A program made the position numbers and the translations under genes. The notes beneath the pieces are model-generated. The model had not been told where the DNA came from and searched no databases. It was given only the letters and a program-made list of their open reading frames with translations. Below, in pieces: positions 45,468 through 53,510 of a DNA stretch of 64,000 bases (positions are counted from its first letter, which is position 1; each line of letters opens with the position of its first letter). Source of the DNA: Azospirillum melinis (GTDB taxonomy: Bacteria > Pseudomonadota > Alphaproteobacteria > Azospirillales > Azospirillaceae); assembly GCF_013340935.1 (NCBI RefSeq), contig NZ_WHOS01000001.1:248001-312000 (forward strand), written 5' to 3'.

Positions 45468-45504
45468 ATCTGGGAGGTTCCGAAAACAACGGAGTCTCCC
45501 AGAT
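45468..45504. repeat. 9-bp inverted repeat ATCTGGGAG / CTCCCAGAT after hupC
   Basis: Perfect 9-bp arms (45468-45476 and 45496-45504) with a 19-base loop. A competing short hairpin, CCCA-TATC-TGGG, overlaps the left arm. It lies 63 bp after hupC and 36 bp before the next gene with no T-run, suggesting an RNA structure that stabilises the hupSLC 3' end, or a regulator site, rather than a classical terminator. Confidence 0.55.
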
Positions 45505-45539
45505 CAGCGCCGCCCCGTTCGGGTCGGCCGGAGGACGTC

Positions 45540-45902
45540 ATGCCCTATTTTCCGACCATTGAACTGACCCCGCAGGTGAAGATGTTGCTGGCGCGCGGGG
45601 CGCTGACGCTGAACCCCGGCCAATGGGTGCGGGGCGAGAAGGGACGCGGCCGGTTCTTGCGCACCGATCCGCGCAGCGGGACCACCTATGTCAGCTGGCT
45701 TCGGCCGGGCGACGACTGGGAAACCGCGTCGCAGCGGTTCCACCGTGCCTGCCGAAAGGGCTATATCGGCAAGTATCGCGGCCTGTACGAGTTCGACAAG
45801 GCCAACCGCACCGCCGAAGTGCCGCGCCGGCGCGAGAAGGTCCAGGCACCTGTCCAGATGCCGCTGTTCGGCTACAGGACGAAGGACGCCGCCCACGCCT
45901 GA
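45540..45902 (+). CDS. conserved-looking small basic protein of unknown function
   Basis: 120 aa, soluble, rich in Arg and Lys, no Cys and no membrane helix. Notable stretches are TLNPGQWVRGEKGRGRFLRT and SGTTYVSWLRPGDDWETASQ (each part of a longer run), with a Pro-rich C-terminus (VQAPVQMPLFGYR). I do not recognise a family. It lies between hupC and hypF in the hydrogenase island and overlaps the 3' end of hypF by 31 bases tail to tail. The GC-rich codon use resembles neighbouring genes, and the reading frame fills the gap, so I consider it real. Confidence 0.6.
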   Translation: MPYFPTIELTPQVKMLLARGALTLNPGQWVRGEKGRGRFLRTDPRSGTTYVSWLRPGDDWETASQRFHRACRKGYIGKYRGLYEFDKANRTAEVPRRREKVQAPVQMPLFGYRTKDAAHA

Positions 45903-48112
45903 CCGAGGCTGAGCCCGCCATCGTTGGCGGGGGCCAGCCTCGGCAGCAGCGCCTCCACCCCGGCGGCGCGAAATCCGGCGACCAGTTCTTCCGCCAGAAT
46001 GGCGTTCATCAGGCAGCCGCCGGACAGCATCACCCGGCCCATGCCATGGGCACTCAGCACCGGCAACGTCCAGTCCACCAGTGCCGCCGCCAGCGTGCCG
46101 TGGAACAGTTCCGCTCCCTCCACCGCATCGGCGACGGTCAGCAACCGCTCCAACAGGGGAGTCAGGTCCAGTTCGCCGTTATCGATCCGCCATGTGCCGT
46201 CCGCCACGCGGGTCTGTCGCACGAGGGATTCCAACGCCATCGGTGCCTCTCCTTCGAACCCAGCCACCGCGCGGACTCCCAGCAGGCCACAGGCGGCGTC
46301 GAACCAGCGCCCGCATGAGCTGGTGAGCGGCGCATTGATGCCACGCTCGATCATCCGCCGGACACCCTCGGCCGGTCCGTGCGCGGCGAAGCGGGAGGCG
46401 ATCTCATCGGCACGTCCCATCCGGGCCAGGGCCGCGGCGGCCATGCGCCAGGGCTGGCGGGCCGCCACATCGCCGCCGGGCTGCGCCAGAGGCGCAAGGC
46501 TGCCGAGACGCTCGGACCGCATCCCATCGACCAGCAGCATCTCCCCGCCCCAGGACCCGCCATCCTCCCCCAGGCCGAACCCGTCCAGCGCCAGCCCGAC
46601 TGCCGGCCCCTCGACCCGGTGTTCGGCCATCACGGCGGCGACATGGGCGTGGTGATGCTGGACCGGCACCGTCGGCAGGCCGCTCATTTCGGCGAAGCGG
46701 GTGGATTGGAAATCGGGATGCCTGTCATGGGCGACCGCAACCGGCTCGACCCCCAGGATGTGCAGCAGATGGCCGACGGTTTCCTCCAGGAAGCCCAGCG
46801 TCGCGGCGTTGTCGAGGTCGCCGATGTGCTGGGACAGGAATGCCTCGTCACCACGGGTGACGCACACCGTCGTTTTCAGATGGCCGCCCACCGCCAGGAC
46901 CGGCGGCACCGGATGGGCCAGCCGGATCGGCTCCGGCACATGGCCGCGGCCGCGGCGCAGGAAGGCGGGGGCGCCGGCCAGCTTGCGCACGACGCTGTCG
47001 TCGGCACGGATGACGATGTCGCGGTCATGGTCGACGATCAGGTCGGCGATGCCGGCCAGCCTTTCCCGTGCCTCCTCGTTGCCAATTGCCAACGGTTCGC
47101 CGCCGGGATTGGCGGAGGTCATCACCAGCGTCAGATCCTGCGGTACGTCCAGCCAGCCGGTGCCGTCCGGCCGCCCGGCCGCCTCGTGGAACAGCAGGTA
47201 ATGCAGCGGCGTACAGGGGAGCATGACACCCAGCCAAGCCAGACCGGGAGCGATCTCGGGTGCCAATTCGGGCGCATCGTCCCGCCGCCGCAGCAGGACG
47301 ATGGGGCGCGCCACCCCCTCCAGCAACGCCCGCTCGCCGGCGTCCATCCAAACATGACGGATGGCGGATTCGGTGTTGGCGACCATCAGGGCGAAGGGCT
47401 TGCCGTTGCGCTGCTTGACCCGCCGCAATCGCTCCACCGCATCCGCCCGCGTGGCGTCACAGGCGAGGTGGAAGCCGCCCAGCCCCTTGATGGCAACGAT
47501 CCTGCCGGCGCGGAGTGCGGCGACGATGTCTTCCGGCGGATACGACAGGCGGGGCCCGCAGGCCGGACAGGCCGTCGGCTGGGCGTGGAAGCGGCGGTTC
47601 GCCGGGTCCTCGTACTCGGCCAGACAATCCGGGCAAAGCGGAAAACCGGTCATCGCCGTCTGCGGCCTGTCATAGGGAAGTTGTCGCGTGATGGTGTAGC
47701 GCGGGCCGCAATGGGTGCAGTTCAGGAAGGCATAGCGATGGCGGCGGTCGGCCGGGTCGAACAGTTCGGCCAGGCACGCCGGGCAGACCGTGGCGTCGGG
47801 TCCGATGCCGGTCGCCACGGTGCCTGCGGACAGGCTGTGCCGGATTGAGAAAGCGGTCTCACTGGAAAGAGGCGGAATAGCCTCGCACTCGACGGCATCG
47901 ATGCGGGCCAGCGGCGGCGCCTCGGCCGACAGGGCCGCCTGAAAAGCGGCAACGCCGCTGCCCTGTGCCTCGATCAGCACCCCCTGCGGGTCGTTCAGCA
48001 CCCAGCCGGTCAGGCCGAGCCGTCCGGCGAGCGCATGGACATGCGGGCGGAATCCCACCCCCTGCACCCGCCCGCGCACACGGATCCTCAGCCGTTCATC
48101 TTCATGTGACAT
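45872..48112 (-). CDS. hypF: carbamoyltransferase HypF (hydrogenase maturation)
   Basis: 746 aa. HypF converts carbamoyl phosphate to the cyanide ligands of the NiFe site together with HypE. Domain order: acylphosphatase (VRGRVQGVGFRPHVHAL, about 9-25), two zinc fingers of Cx2C-x18-Cx2C type (CPACLAEL...CTHCGPRYT; CPDCLAEY...CPACGPRL, about 105-185), a YrdC-like domain (about 195-385) and the Kae1-like carbamoyltransferase domain with VPVQHHHAHVAAV and LSGGCLMN. The start at 48112 (MSHEDER) is set by the acylphosphatase domain; the open frame upstream to 48442 is not part of HypF. HypB, C, D and E are not in this window. Confidence 0.95.
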   Translation of the reverse strand: MSHEDERLRIRVRGRVQGVGFRPHVHALAGRLGLTGWVLNDPQGVLIEAQGSGVAAFQAALSAEAPPLARIDAVECEAIPPLSSETAFSIRHSLSAGTVATGIGPDATVCPACLAELFDPADRRHRYAFLNCTHCGPRYTITRQLPYDRPQTAMTGFPLCPDCLAEYEDPANRRFHAQPTACPACGPRLSYPPEDIVAALRAGRIVAIKGLGGFHLACDATRADAVERLRRVKQRNGKPFALMVANTESAIRHVWMDAGERALLEGVARPIVLLRRRDDAPELAPEIAPGLAWLGVMLPCTPLHYLLFHEAAGRPDGTGWLDVPQDLTLVMTSANPGGEPLAIGNEEARERLAGIADLIVDHDRDIVIRADDSVVRKLAGAPAFLRRGRGHVPEPIRLAHPVPPVLAVGGHLKTTVCVTRGDEAFLSQHIGDLDNAATLGFLEETVGHLLHILGVEPVAVAHDRHPDFQSTRFAEMSGLPTVPVQHHHAHVAAVMAEHRVEGPAVGLALDGFGLGEDGGSWGGEMLLVDGMRSERLGSLAPLAQPGGDVAARQPWRMAAAALARMGRADEIASRFAAHGPAEGVRRMIERGINAPLTSSCGRWFDAACGLLGVRAVAGFEGEAPMALESLVRQTRVADGTWRIDNGELDLTPLLERLLTVADAVEGAELFHGTLAAALVDWTLPVLSAHGMGRVMLSGGCLMNAILAEELVAGFRAAGVEALLPRLAPANDGGLSLGQAWAASFVL

Positions 48113-48251
48113 GAGAGCCTGTCGAATGATCTTCGGCCGCGCCGACCCCGATATCCTAACCGTCTCCCCAAAAGGAAGAAGGGATTTCGCAACCATCCGG
48201 CACGGCGCCGGTTGACAGGGGGACATGCGGAACCGGAACGGAGATGCCGCC

Positions 48252-48485
48252 ATGAGCGCAAGCAAGCACGAGAAGACCGACAAGCCGACCGATGCCGACC
48301 TGAAGAACAACCCGCAGATCGGCGGGTCGAAGGGCGCCCGCGCCGCCGGCATGACGCCGGACGACCTGGATCTGGCCCAGGGCGAGAGCACCTTCGAGGG
48401 CGACGTGGAAAACCAGACCAACGACAAGGGCGGCGTCGACAAGCCCTTCCGCGACGGCCCGCCGCTGCGGCCCCGTCAGGCCTGA
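48252..48485 (+). CDS. small hydrophilic protein of unknown function
   Basis: 77 aa, strongly polar and acidic with many Asp, Lys, Gly and Asn, no Cys and no hydrophobic core, so probably largely disordered. MTPDDLDLAQGESTFEGDVE is its most structured-looking part. It is divergent from hypF by 139 bp and is followed 18 bp later by a textbook terminator, so it is a complete one-gene unit. It looks like the small stress-associated hydrophilic proteins annotated as hypothetical in many alphaproteobacteria, but no function can be given. Confidence 0.65.
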   Translation: MSASKHEKTDKPTDADLKNNPQIGGSKGARAAGMTPDDLDLAQGESTFEGDVENQTNDKGGVDKPFRDGPPLRPRQA

Positions 48486-48503
48486 CGGACAAAAGCATCA
48501 ATG

Positions 48504-48536
48504 AAAAAGGCGGCGCTCCGCGAGCGCCGCTTTTTT
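48504..48536 (+). terminator. bidirectional-looking rho-independent terminator
   Basis: A run of five As, then GCGGCGCT-CCGCG-AGCGCCGC (8-bp perfect stem, 5-base loop) and six Ts. It ends the 77-aa gene; no gene converges from the right. Confidence 0.93.
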
Positions 48537-48685
48537 CGTCGATATCCATCGCATTTCCTAAGGCGATAGCCTTTTGAAAGGCCGCCGCTTGGCGCAATCG
48601 GCCCGCGCTTTCCCTGTTGGCTGATGAAACGGGATTGCCGCCCCGACCCAGGATGTTCAACCGACGGCAGCATGCAGGAGGCAGG

Positions 48686-49744
48686 ATGTCACCCGATCCG
48701 CAGCTGTTGGCGGTCGCCACTGCGTTGCCGCCCTACCGCTTCGAACAGGAAGAGACTCTGGCCGTCGCGCGAACAGTGTTCGCCCACCGCCTGCGCGATT
48801 TCGACCGGCTGGCCCCTGTCTTCGCCAACACCGGCATCCGCACCCGCCACGCCGCCTGCCCGCTGTCCTGGTATCTGGCGCCCCATGGCTGGGCAGAGCG
48901 CGCCGCCGTCTTCGAGCGGGTGGCGCTGGACTTGCTTGAGGATGCGGCCGGCAAAGCGCTGAGCGCGGCGGGGCTGCGCCCCGGCGAAGTCGATGCCATC
49001 GTCTGCGCCACCACCACCGGCATCGCCACACCGAGCCTGGAGGCGCTGCTGCTCGACCGCATGGGGTTCCGGCCCGATACGGTGCGGCTGCCCGTGTTCG
49101 GGCTGGGCTGCGCCGGCGGGGCGCTGGGGTTGGCGCGGGCAGGCATGATCGCAAGGGCGATGCCAGGCCGTACCGTGCTGTTCCTGGTGGTCGAGCTGTG
49201 CACCCTGTCCCACCGGCCGGAACAGGCGTCCGCCACCAATGTGGTGGCGAGCGCGCTGTTCGCCGACGGCGCTGCCGCCGCCCTGCTGCGGAGCCCCGTG
49301 GCAGGCGACGACACATCCCGACCGCGCCTCGTCGGCAGCGCCGAGCACACTTGGCCCGGCACCCGGCGGATCATGGGGTGGCGGATCGAGGATGAGGGTT
49401 TCGGCGTCGTCTTCAGCCAGGACATTCCGCGCCTGATCCGCGAACGGCTGGCCCCGGTGGTGGACGGCTTCCTGACCGGACGCGGCATGACCCTTGCCGA
49501 TCTGGGCGGCGTGATCTGCCACCCCGGAGGTGCCAAGGTGCTTCAAGCATTGACTGAGGTGCTGGCGCCCGCCACCGCGGGCATGGACGAGTCCTGGGCC
49601 GTGCTGGGCGATTGCGGCAACATGTCGGCGGCCAGCGTGATGTTCGTTCTGGAACGGCGGTTGCGGAACGGAGCCGCCGGACCGCATCTGATGCTGGCGC
49701 TCGGTCCCGGCTTCACCGCCGGCCTCACCCTGCTGGACCTCTGA
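48686..49744 (+). CDS. type III polyketide synthase (chalcone/stilbene synthase-like)
   Basis: 352-aa thiolase-fold enzyme with the complete Cys-His-Asn triad: Cys142 in GLGCAGGALGLA, His279 in GVICHPGG and Asn312 in GDCGNMSA. ATG at 48686 with GGAGG upstream. It condenses an acyl-CoA starter with malonyl-CoA; bacterial relatives (Streptomyces SrsA, Bacillus BpsA, Azotobacter ArsB/C) make alkylresorcinols or alkylpyrones. The next gene is an ICMT-type methyltransferase as in srsAB and bpsAB, so a methylated phenolic lipid or alkylpyrone is the likely product. The starter chain is unknown. Confidence 0.92.
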   Translation: MSPDPQLLAVATALPPYRFEQEETLAVARTVFAHRLRDFDRLAPVFANTGIRTRHAACPLSWYLAPHGWAERAAVFERVALDLLEDAAGKALSAAGLRPGEVDAIVCATTTGIATPSLEALLLDRMGFRPDTVRLPVFGLGCAGGALGLARAGMIARAMPGRTVLFLVVELCTLSHRPEQASATNVVASALFADGAAAALLRSPVAGDDTSRPRLVGSAEHTWPGTRRIMGWRIEDEGFGVVFSQDIPRLIRERLAPVVDGFLTGRGMTLADLGGVICHPGGAKVLQALTEVLAPATAGMDESWAVLGDCGNMSAASVMFVLERRLRNGAAGPHLMLALGPGFTAGLTLLDL

Positions 49745-49761
49745 GGATTGAAAGGGTGACG

Positions 49762-50328
49762 ATGGACGCATTCGGCTGGCCGCAGATCATCCTGGCCGCG
49801 GTTGCGGCGCAGCGTCTGCTGGAGTTGGCGGTCGCCCGCCGCAACACCTCCCGCCTGCTGGCCGACGGTGCGCGGGAGGTCGGAGCCGGGCATTACCCTC
49901 TGTTCGTCGCGCTGCATGCCGGATGGCTGCTGGCGCTGTTTCTGGCAGTCCCGGCCGACGCGCCGGTCAATGGCTGGCTGTTGGCGCTGTTTGTGCTGCT
50001 CCAGGCCGGGCGGGTTTGGGTGATCGCAACGCTCGGCCGCTTCTGGACAACGCGGATCATCACGCTGGACAGCGCGCCGCTGGTCCGCCGCGGTCCCTTC
50101 CGCTGGGTCCGGCATCCCAATTACCTCGTGGTGGCGGGGGAGTTCGCCGTGCTGCCGCTGGTCTTCGGCGAGCTGTGGATCGCGGTCGCGGCCAGCCTGC
50201 TGAACATTCCGCTGACCTTCCATCGCATCCGCGTGGAGGAAGCGGCCCTGAAAAGACGCGACGGAACCGCAAGCGGTACCGGGGGTTTGACAAATTGGAG
50301 CAGCCGGCGCACCCCGCCGGCGGCCTGA
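49762..50328 (+). CDS. isoprenylcysteine carboxyl methyltransferase family membrane methyltransferase (SrsB/BpsB-like)
   Basis: 188-aa membrane protein with about four helices. The C-terminal ICMT signature reads RRGPFRWVRHPNYLVVAGEF (about 112-131), with the SAM/substrate residues RHPNY. In SrsB/BpsB such enzymes O-methylate the product of the neighbouring type III polyketide synthase. Start: ATG at 49762 with AAAGGG six bases upstream; GTG at 49756 is an alternative. 17 bp after the synthase gene. Confidence 0.88.
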   Translation: MDAFGWPQIILAAVAAQRLLELAVARRNTSRLLADGAREVGAGHYPLFVALHAGWLLALFLAVPADAPVNGWLLALFVLLQAGRVWVIATLGRFWTTRIITLDSAPLVRRGPFRWVRHPNYLVVAGEFAVLPLVFGELWIAVAASLLNIPLTFHRIRVEEAALKRRDGTASGTGGLTNWSSRRTPPAA

Positions 50329-50380
50329 CGCCCAGAGTGACGCCCAGATCCGGCCCGCCCCCTGAGACAGGACCCTCGCC

Positions 50381-51400
50381 ATGCAACCGACCAACGGCGT
50401 TCAGAAGTCCCCCGTCATCTGCATCACCGGCGCTTCCGCCGGTGTCGGCCGCGCAACGGCGCTGGCATTCGCCGCCTATCGCAGAGCTTCCATCGGCCTG
50501 ATCGCCAGATCGTCCGATGCGCTGGAGGAGGTGAAGGCCGAGGTCGAACGGCTGGGCGGCCAGGCGCTGGTCCTGCCGCTGGACGTCGCCGACCCCGACG
50601 CGCTGGAGGCTGCCGCCGACCAAGTGGAGAACGCCTTCGGTCCCATCGACGTCTGGATCAACGTGGCGATGGTCACAGTCTTCGGCCCCGTCCACGCCGT
50701 GACGCCGGAGGAGCTGAAGCGGGTGACCGAGGTGACTTATCTCGGCTCCGCCTACGGTATCCAGGCCGCCCTGAGGCGGATGCGGCTGCGGGACAGCGGT
50801 ACGATCCTGCAGGTGGGCTCGGCATTGGCCTACCGGTCGATTCCGCTGCAATCCGCCTATTGCGCGGCGAAACATGCCATCACCGGCTTCATCGACAGCC
50901 TGCACTCCGAATTGATCCATGATCACAGCCGGATCGGGTTGACCACCGTGCATCTGCCGGCGGTCAATACCCCGCAATTCGACTGGGCGCGCAGCCACAT
51001 GCCGCGCCGGTCCCGGCCGATGGGCACCATCTTCCAGCCGGAGGACATCGCCCGCGCGATCCTGCACGCCGCCGAGAATCCCCGCCGCGAATATTGGCTG
51101 GGTGGATCGGCGATGCAGGCGATCCTCGGAAATTTTCTGGCGCCGGGCTTTGCCGACCGCTACCTCGCCAACACCGCGGTGGAGGGCCAGATGACGGAGG
51201 AGCGGGAAATCCCCGGCCGGCCCGACAATCTCTACCACCCCGTCGACGGTCTGCACCGCACCCGCGGGCGCTTCGGACTGCCGCACAACAGCCTGCGCCT
51301 GACGGCACCCAGCGGCGCCGCAAGAGGTCTGGCGATGGCCGCCGGCCTGATCCTGGCGGGCGGGCTGGGCTTCATGATAAGCCGGGCGGCGCACCGGTAA
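50381..51400 (+). CDS. short-chain dehydrogenase/reductase with C-terminal membrane tail
   Basis: 339 aa. The classical SDR core has the cofactor motif TGASAGVGRATALAF (15-29), the mid-domain segment INVAMV in place of NNAG-type NNAA, Ser of LQVGSALAYRS and the active-site YCAAK. After the core, residues about 255-315 are an extra region and 316-335 a hydrophobic helix (GLAMAAGLILAGGLGFMI), giving a tail anchor. It follows the polyketide/methyltransferase pair by 52 bp on the same strand and may reduce a precursor or product, but other roles are possible. The replacement of the usual NNAG motif is unusual. Confidence 0.85.
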   Translation: MQPTNGVQKSPVICITGASAGVGRATALAFAAYRRASIGLIARSSDALEEVKAEVERLGGQALVLPLDVADPDALEAAADQVENAFGPIDVWINVAMVTVFGPVHAVTPEELKRVTEVTYLGSAYGIQAALRRMRLRDSGTILQVGSALAYRSIPLQSAYCAAKHAITGFIDSLHSELIHDHSRIGLTTVHLPAVNTPQFDWARSHMPRRSRPMGTIFQPEDIARAILHAAENPRREYWLGGSAMQAILGNFLAPGFADRYLANTAVEGQMTEEREIPGRPDNLYHPVDGLHRTRGRFGLPHNSLRLTAPSGAARGLAMAAGLILAGGLGFMISRAAHR

Positions 51401-51430
51401 ATGTCACAGCGGAGCAGTCAGGGTCAGGAC

Positions 51431-51458
51431 TTGTGGCCTCCGCCGAGCCGCCTATATA
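51431..51458 (+). promoter_or_regulatory. sigma-70-like promoter of a compact small-RNA/small-ORF unit
   Basis: TTGTGG (51431-51436) and TATATA (51453-51458) with a 16-base spacer. Transcription would start near 51465, just before a very strong ribosome binding site. Confidence 0.5.
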
Positions 51459-51495
51459 GGGTGTCGTACGTCAACAACTGAAAGGAGGTGATCTC

Positions 51496-51576
51496 GTGTC
51501 TCATTGTCCGTCTCACTCGTCGTCGAGCGCCAAGGCCGAGGTCTCTTTCTTCGCGGAAGGGATTTCGGTCCGCTAA
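51496..51576 (+). CDS. 26-aa small protein with perfect extended Shine-Dalgarno (putative)
   Basis: GTG-initiated ORF reading MSHCPSHSSSSAKAEVSFFA followed by EGISVR and a stop. Bases 51481-51493 (AAAGGAGGTGATC) are the complete 13-base complement of the 16S rRNA 3' end, with GGAGG 7 bases before the GTG. Such complementarity far exceeds any other site in the window and argues for very high translation or ribosome capture. The peptide has two His, one Cys and a Ser run, with no recognised family. A promoter lies upstream and a strong terminator closes the unit at 51652, so the whole could equally be a regulatory RNA. Confidence 0.5.
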   Translation: MSHCPSHSSSSAKAEVSFFAEGISVR

Positions 51577-51616
51577 GGACTGCGCCGTGGTGTCGACGAC
51601 ACACGGATTGACAATG

Positions 51617-51652
51617 GAAGGGCTGCCGGAAACGGTGGCCCTTCTTTGTTTT
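51617..51652 (+). terminator. rho-independent terminator with GAAA tetraloop
   Basis: A 12-pair stem (51617-51628 with 51633-51644, two G-U pairs) closed by the loop GAAA, then TTTGTTTT. It ends the small unit that begins near 51465. Confidence 0.88.
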
Positions 51653-51682
51653 GCGGTTTTTGTCGAGTAATTTTCAGCAAAA

Positions 51683-51713
51683 CCCCTCTCCCCTTGCCGG
51701 AGAGGGGCTTTTA
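51683..51713. terminator. terminator between the small unit and nirK
   Basis: CCCCTCTCC and GGAGAGGGG form a perfect 9-bp stem (51683-51691, 51699-51707) with a 7-base loop and then CTTTTA. It lies 15-20 bp past the nirK stop on the minus strand and can also back up the plus-strand terminator. Confidence 0.7.
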
Positions 51714-51727
51714 ATTTATCCGCAGCC

Positions 51728-52795
51728 TCAGTGCTGCATCTCGCCCAGTTGCTTGCGGCTGTCGCCGGTCTTGTCGTGGATGATGCTGTCGTCGGGCTTG
51801 CCCTCGACTTCCAGAATGCCGATCAGGCCCTTGGTGGCACGGCTGAGCGCGTGGTCGACCAGGGCATATTTGCCGGGGTAGTCGACCTTGAATTCCACCA
51901 TGGTGGCGCCGCCGGGGGCGACGGTGACGGTCTGGATGCCCTTGGCCGGCTCGCTTTCCAGTCCGCCCAGATTGTAGACCTTGTCGAAGATCTCACCGAT
52001 GACGTGGAAGGAGGAGGTCAGGTTCGGACCGCCGACGCCGAAGAACAGGCGAACCGTCTCGCCGACCTTGGCCTTCAGCGGCTTGTCCTTGGTCAAGGCG
52101 CCGACGGTGCCGTTGAACACCAGATAGCTCGGACGCTCGTTGACGAGGCCGTCATAATCGTCCTCGGCATTCGCCAGGTTCTTGGCCTTGGTGGCGTAGA
52201 TTTCCTGCTGCATCACGTAGAATTCATGATCGACCGGGGCCAAGCCGGCTTCCGGTTCCACCACGATCAGGCCGTACATGCCCTTGGAGATGTGGTGGGC
52301 GACCATCGGCGTGGCGCAGTGATAGACATAGACGCCGGGGGTCAGGGCCTTGAAGCTGAAGGCCTTGGTCTGGCCGGGCTCCACCTGGGTGATCTGGCCG
52401 CCGCCGAGGAAGCCGGTCGCGGCGTGGAAGTCGACGGAATGGTTCATCGTCGATTCCGGCGCGTTGGAGATCGAAACATCCACCGTATCGCCGACCCGCA
52501 CCCGTACCATCGGACCCGGCACCGTGTTGTTGAAGGTCCAGTAGGTGTAGGTGGTACCATCGTCCAGCTTGGATTCGACCTCGGTCGTCATCAGGGAGAC
52601 CTTGTGGGTCTTCGGCGCCCGTTTGCCAGCCTTTTCCGGAGCCGGCACGGAAGCGGGGTCCTGGACGACGCTGACCGTCGGCTGCTTGACCTTCGGGTCG
52701 GCATAGAGCGTGTCGGCGGCCGAGGCGCCGCCGATACCGGACAGGATCATCAGGGCGGCGGCGCTGACGGTGACGAGAGAGATCTTGGTCTTCAT
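51728..52795 (-). CDS. nirK: copper-containing nitrite reductase NirK
   Basis: 355-aa periplasmic trimeric enzyme reducing nitrite to NO. Sec signal peptide 1-27 (ASA-AD). Type 1 copper ligands His119, Cys160, His168 and Met173; type 2 ligands His124, His159 and the C-terminal His in YALVDHALSRATKG. The Cys-to-Met spacing (CATPMVAHHISKGM) is one residue shorter than in Alcaligenes-type NirK, so it belongs to another NirK subgroup. An FNR/NnrR-type box sits 63 bp upstream. A terminator follows the gene. NO made here is removed by the NorCB enzyme encoded nearby. Confidence 0.96.
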   Translation of the reverse strand: MKTKISLVTVSAAALMILSGIGGASAADTLYADPKVKQPTVSVVQDPASVPAPEKAGKRAPKTHKVSLMTTEVESKLDDGTTYTYWTFNNTVPGPMVRVRVGDTVDVSISNAPESTMNHSVDFHAATGFLGGGQITQVEPGQTKAFSFKALTPGVYVYHCATPMVAHHISKGMYGLIVVEPEAGLAPVDHEFYVMQQEIYATKAKNLANAEDDYDGLVNERPSYLVFNGTVGALTKDKPLKAKVGETVRLFFGVGGPNLTSSFHVIGEIFDKVYNLGGLESEPAKGIQTVTVAPGGATMVEFKVDYPGKYALVDHALSRATKGLIGILEVEGKPDDSIIHDKTGDSRKQLGEMQH

Positions 52796-52857
52796 GGCGT
52801 CATCTCGGTTGAATGTTTCTTGTGAGGGAATATTCCTCCTGCCCCCGAGATCGATGC

Positions 52858-52871
52858 TTGACCGCCGTCAA
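52858..52871. promoter_or_regulatory. FNR/NnrR-type box TTGAC-CGCC-GTCAA upstream of nirK
   Basis: Perfect 5-4-5 inverted repeat close to the FNR-family consensus TTGAT-N4-ATCAA; the TTGAC/GTCAA form is common among NO-responsive NnrR/DNR sites. Centre about 70 bp before the nirK start. An identical pair of arms occurs at 58304. Confidence 0.75.
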
Positions 52872-52942
52872 GTGGAACTTCTGAACGCTATTTTGTCGCA
52901 TGCTCCTTTTTATTTCCACACTAAGTATAATGACTTTTGATG

Positions 52943-53491
52943 TCACGATTTAGGACGGAAGGAAACGCAGATCTCGGGATCGGTCTCGATCCGGCCGGCA
53001 CCGATCAAATCCAGGCAATAGGGGATCGCGGGAAACACCGCGTCCAGGCAATCATGGATGGCGGACGGCTTGCCCGGCAGATTGACGATCAGGCTGCTCC
53101 CGCGAATACCGGCGGTCTGGCGCGACAGGATCGCGGTGGGCACCACACGGAGGCTGACCGACCGCATCAGTTCGCCGAAGCCCGGCATCATCTTGTCGCA
53201 GACCCGTTCCGTCGCCTCCGGCGTCACGTCGCGCGGCGCCGGGCCGGTGCCGCCGGTGGTCACCACCAGACCGCAGCCGGCGACGTCGCACAGCTCTACC
53301 AGGGTGGCGGCGATCAGGTCCAACTCGTCCGGGATCACCCGCGCCTCCGGCACCCAGGGGGAAGAGATGATGCGCGACAGCTCCTCATTGATCGCCGGGC
53401 CGCCCTTGTCCTCGTAGACGCCGCGGCTGGCGCGGTCCGAGATGGTGACGATACCGATCTTCACGGGGCCGATCTTCACCGGTGCGGTCAT
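52943..53491 (-). CDS. mog: molybdopterin adenylyltransferase (Mog/MoaB family)
   Basis: 182 aa, cytosolic. IGIVTISDRASRGVYEDKGG at the N-terminus and VVTTGGTGPAPRDVTPEAT in the middle are the MPT-binding signatures, with NLPGKPSAI near the C-terminus. It adenylates molybdopterin before molybdenum insertion. It follows norD by 19 bp on the same strand, so it would be co-expressed with the NO reductase genes. Nor and NirK do not use molybdenum, but nitrate reductase does, which may explain the linkage. Confidence 0.92.
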   Translation of the reverse strand: MTAPVKIGPVKIGIVTISDRASRGVYEDKGGPAINEELSRIISSPWVPEARVIPDELDLIAATLVELCDVAGCGLVVTTGGTGPAPRDVTPEATERVCDKMMPGFGELMRSVSLRVVPTAILSRQTAGIRGSSLIVNLPGKPSAIHDCLDAVFPAIPYCLDLIGAGRIETDPEICVSFRPKS

Positions 53492-53510
53492 GTCTGAAGG
53501 TCCTTTTCGG

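Noticed and set aside
48113..48442. N-terminal extension of hypF
   Set aside because: HypF proteins begin with the acylphosphatase domain at MSHEDERLRIRV; the extension overlaps the divergent 77-aa gene and lacks family similarity.
51488..51670. 60-codon frame starting at GTG 51488
   Set aside because: Its start lies within the Shine-Dalgarno sequence itself and the frame runs through the terminator hairpin; the GTG at 51496 has proper spacing.
40889..51713. Recurrent CCTCTCC...GGAGAGG hairpins as parts of a mobile element or CRISPR-like array
   Set aside because: Only two copies, about 10.8 kb apart, each placed just past a gene end; a terminator-like intergenic hairpin explains them better.
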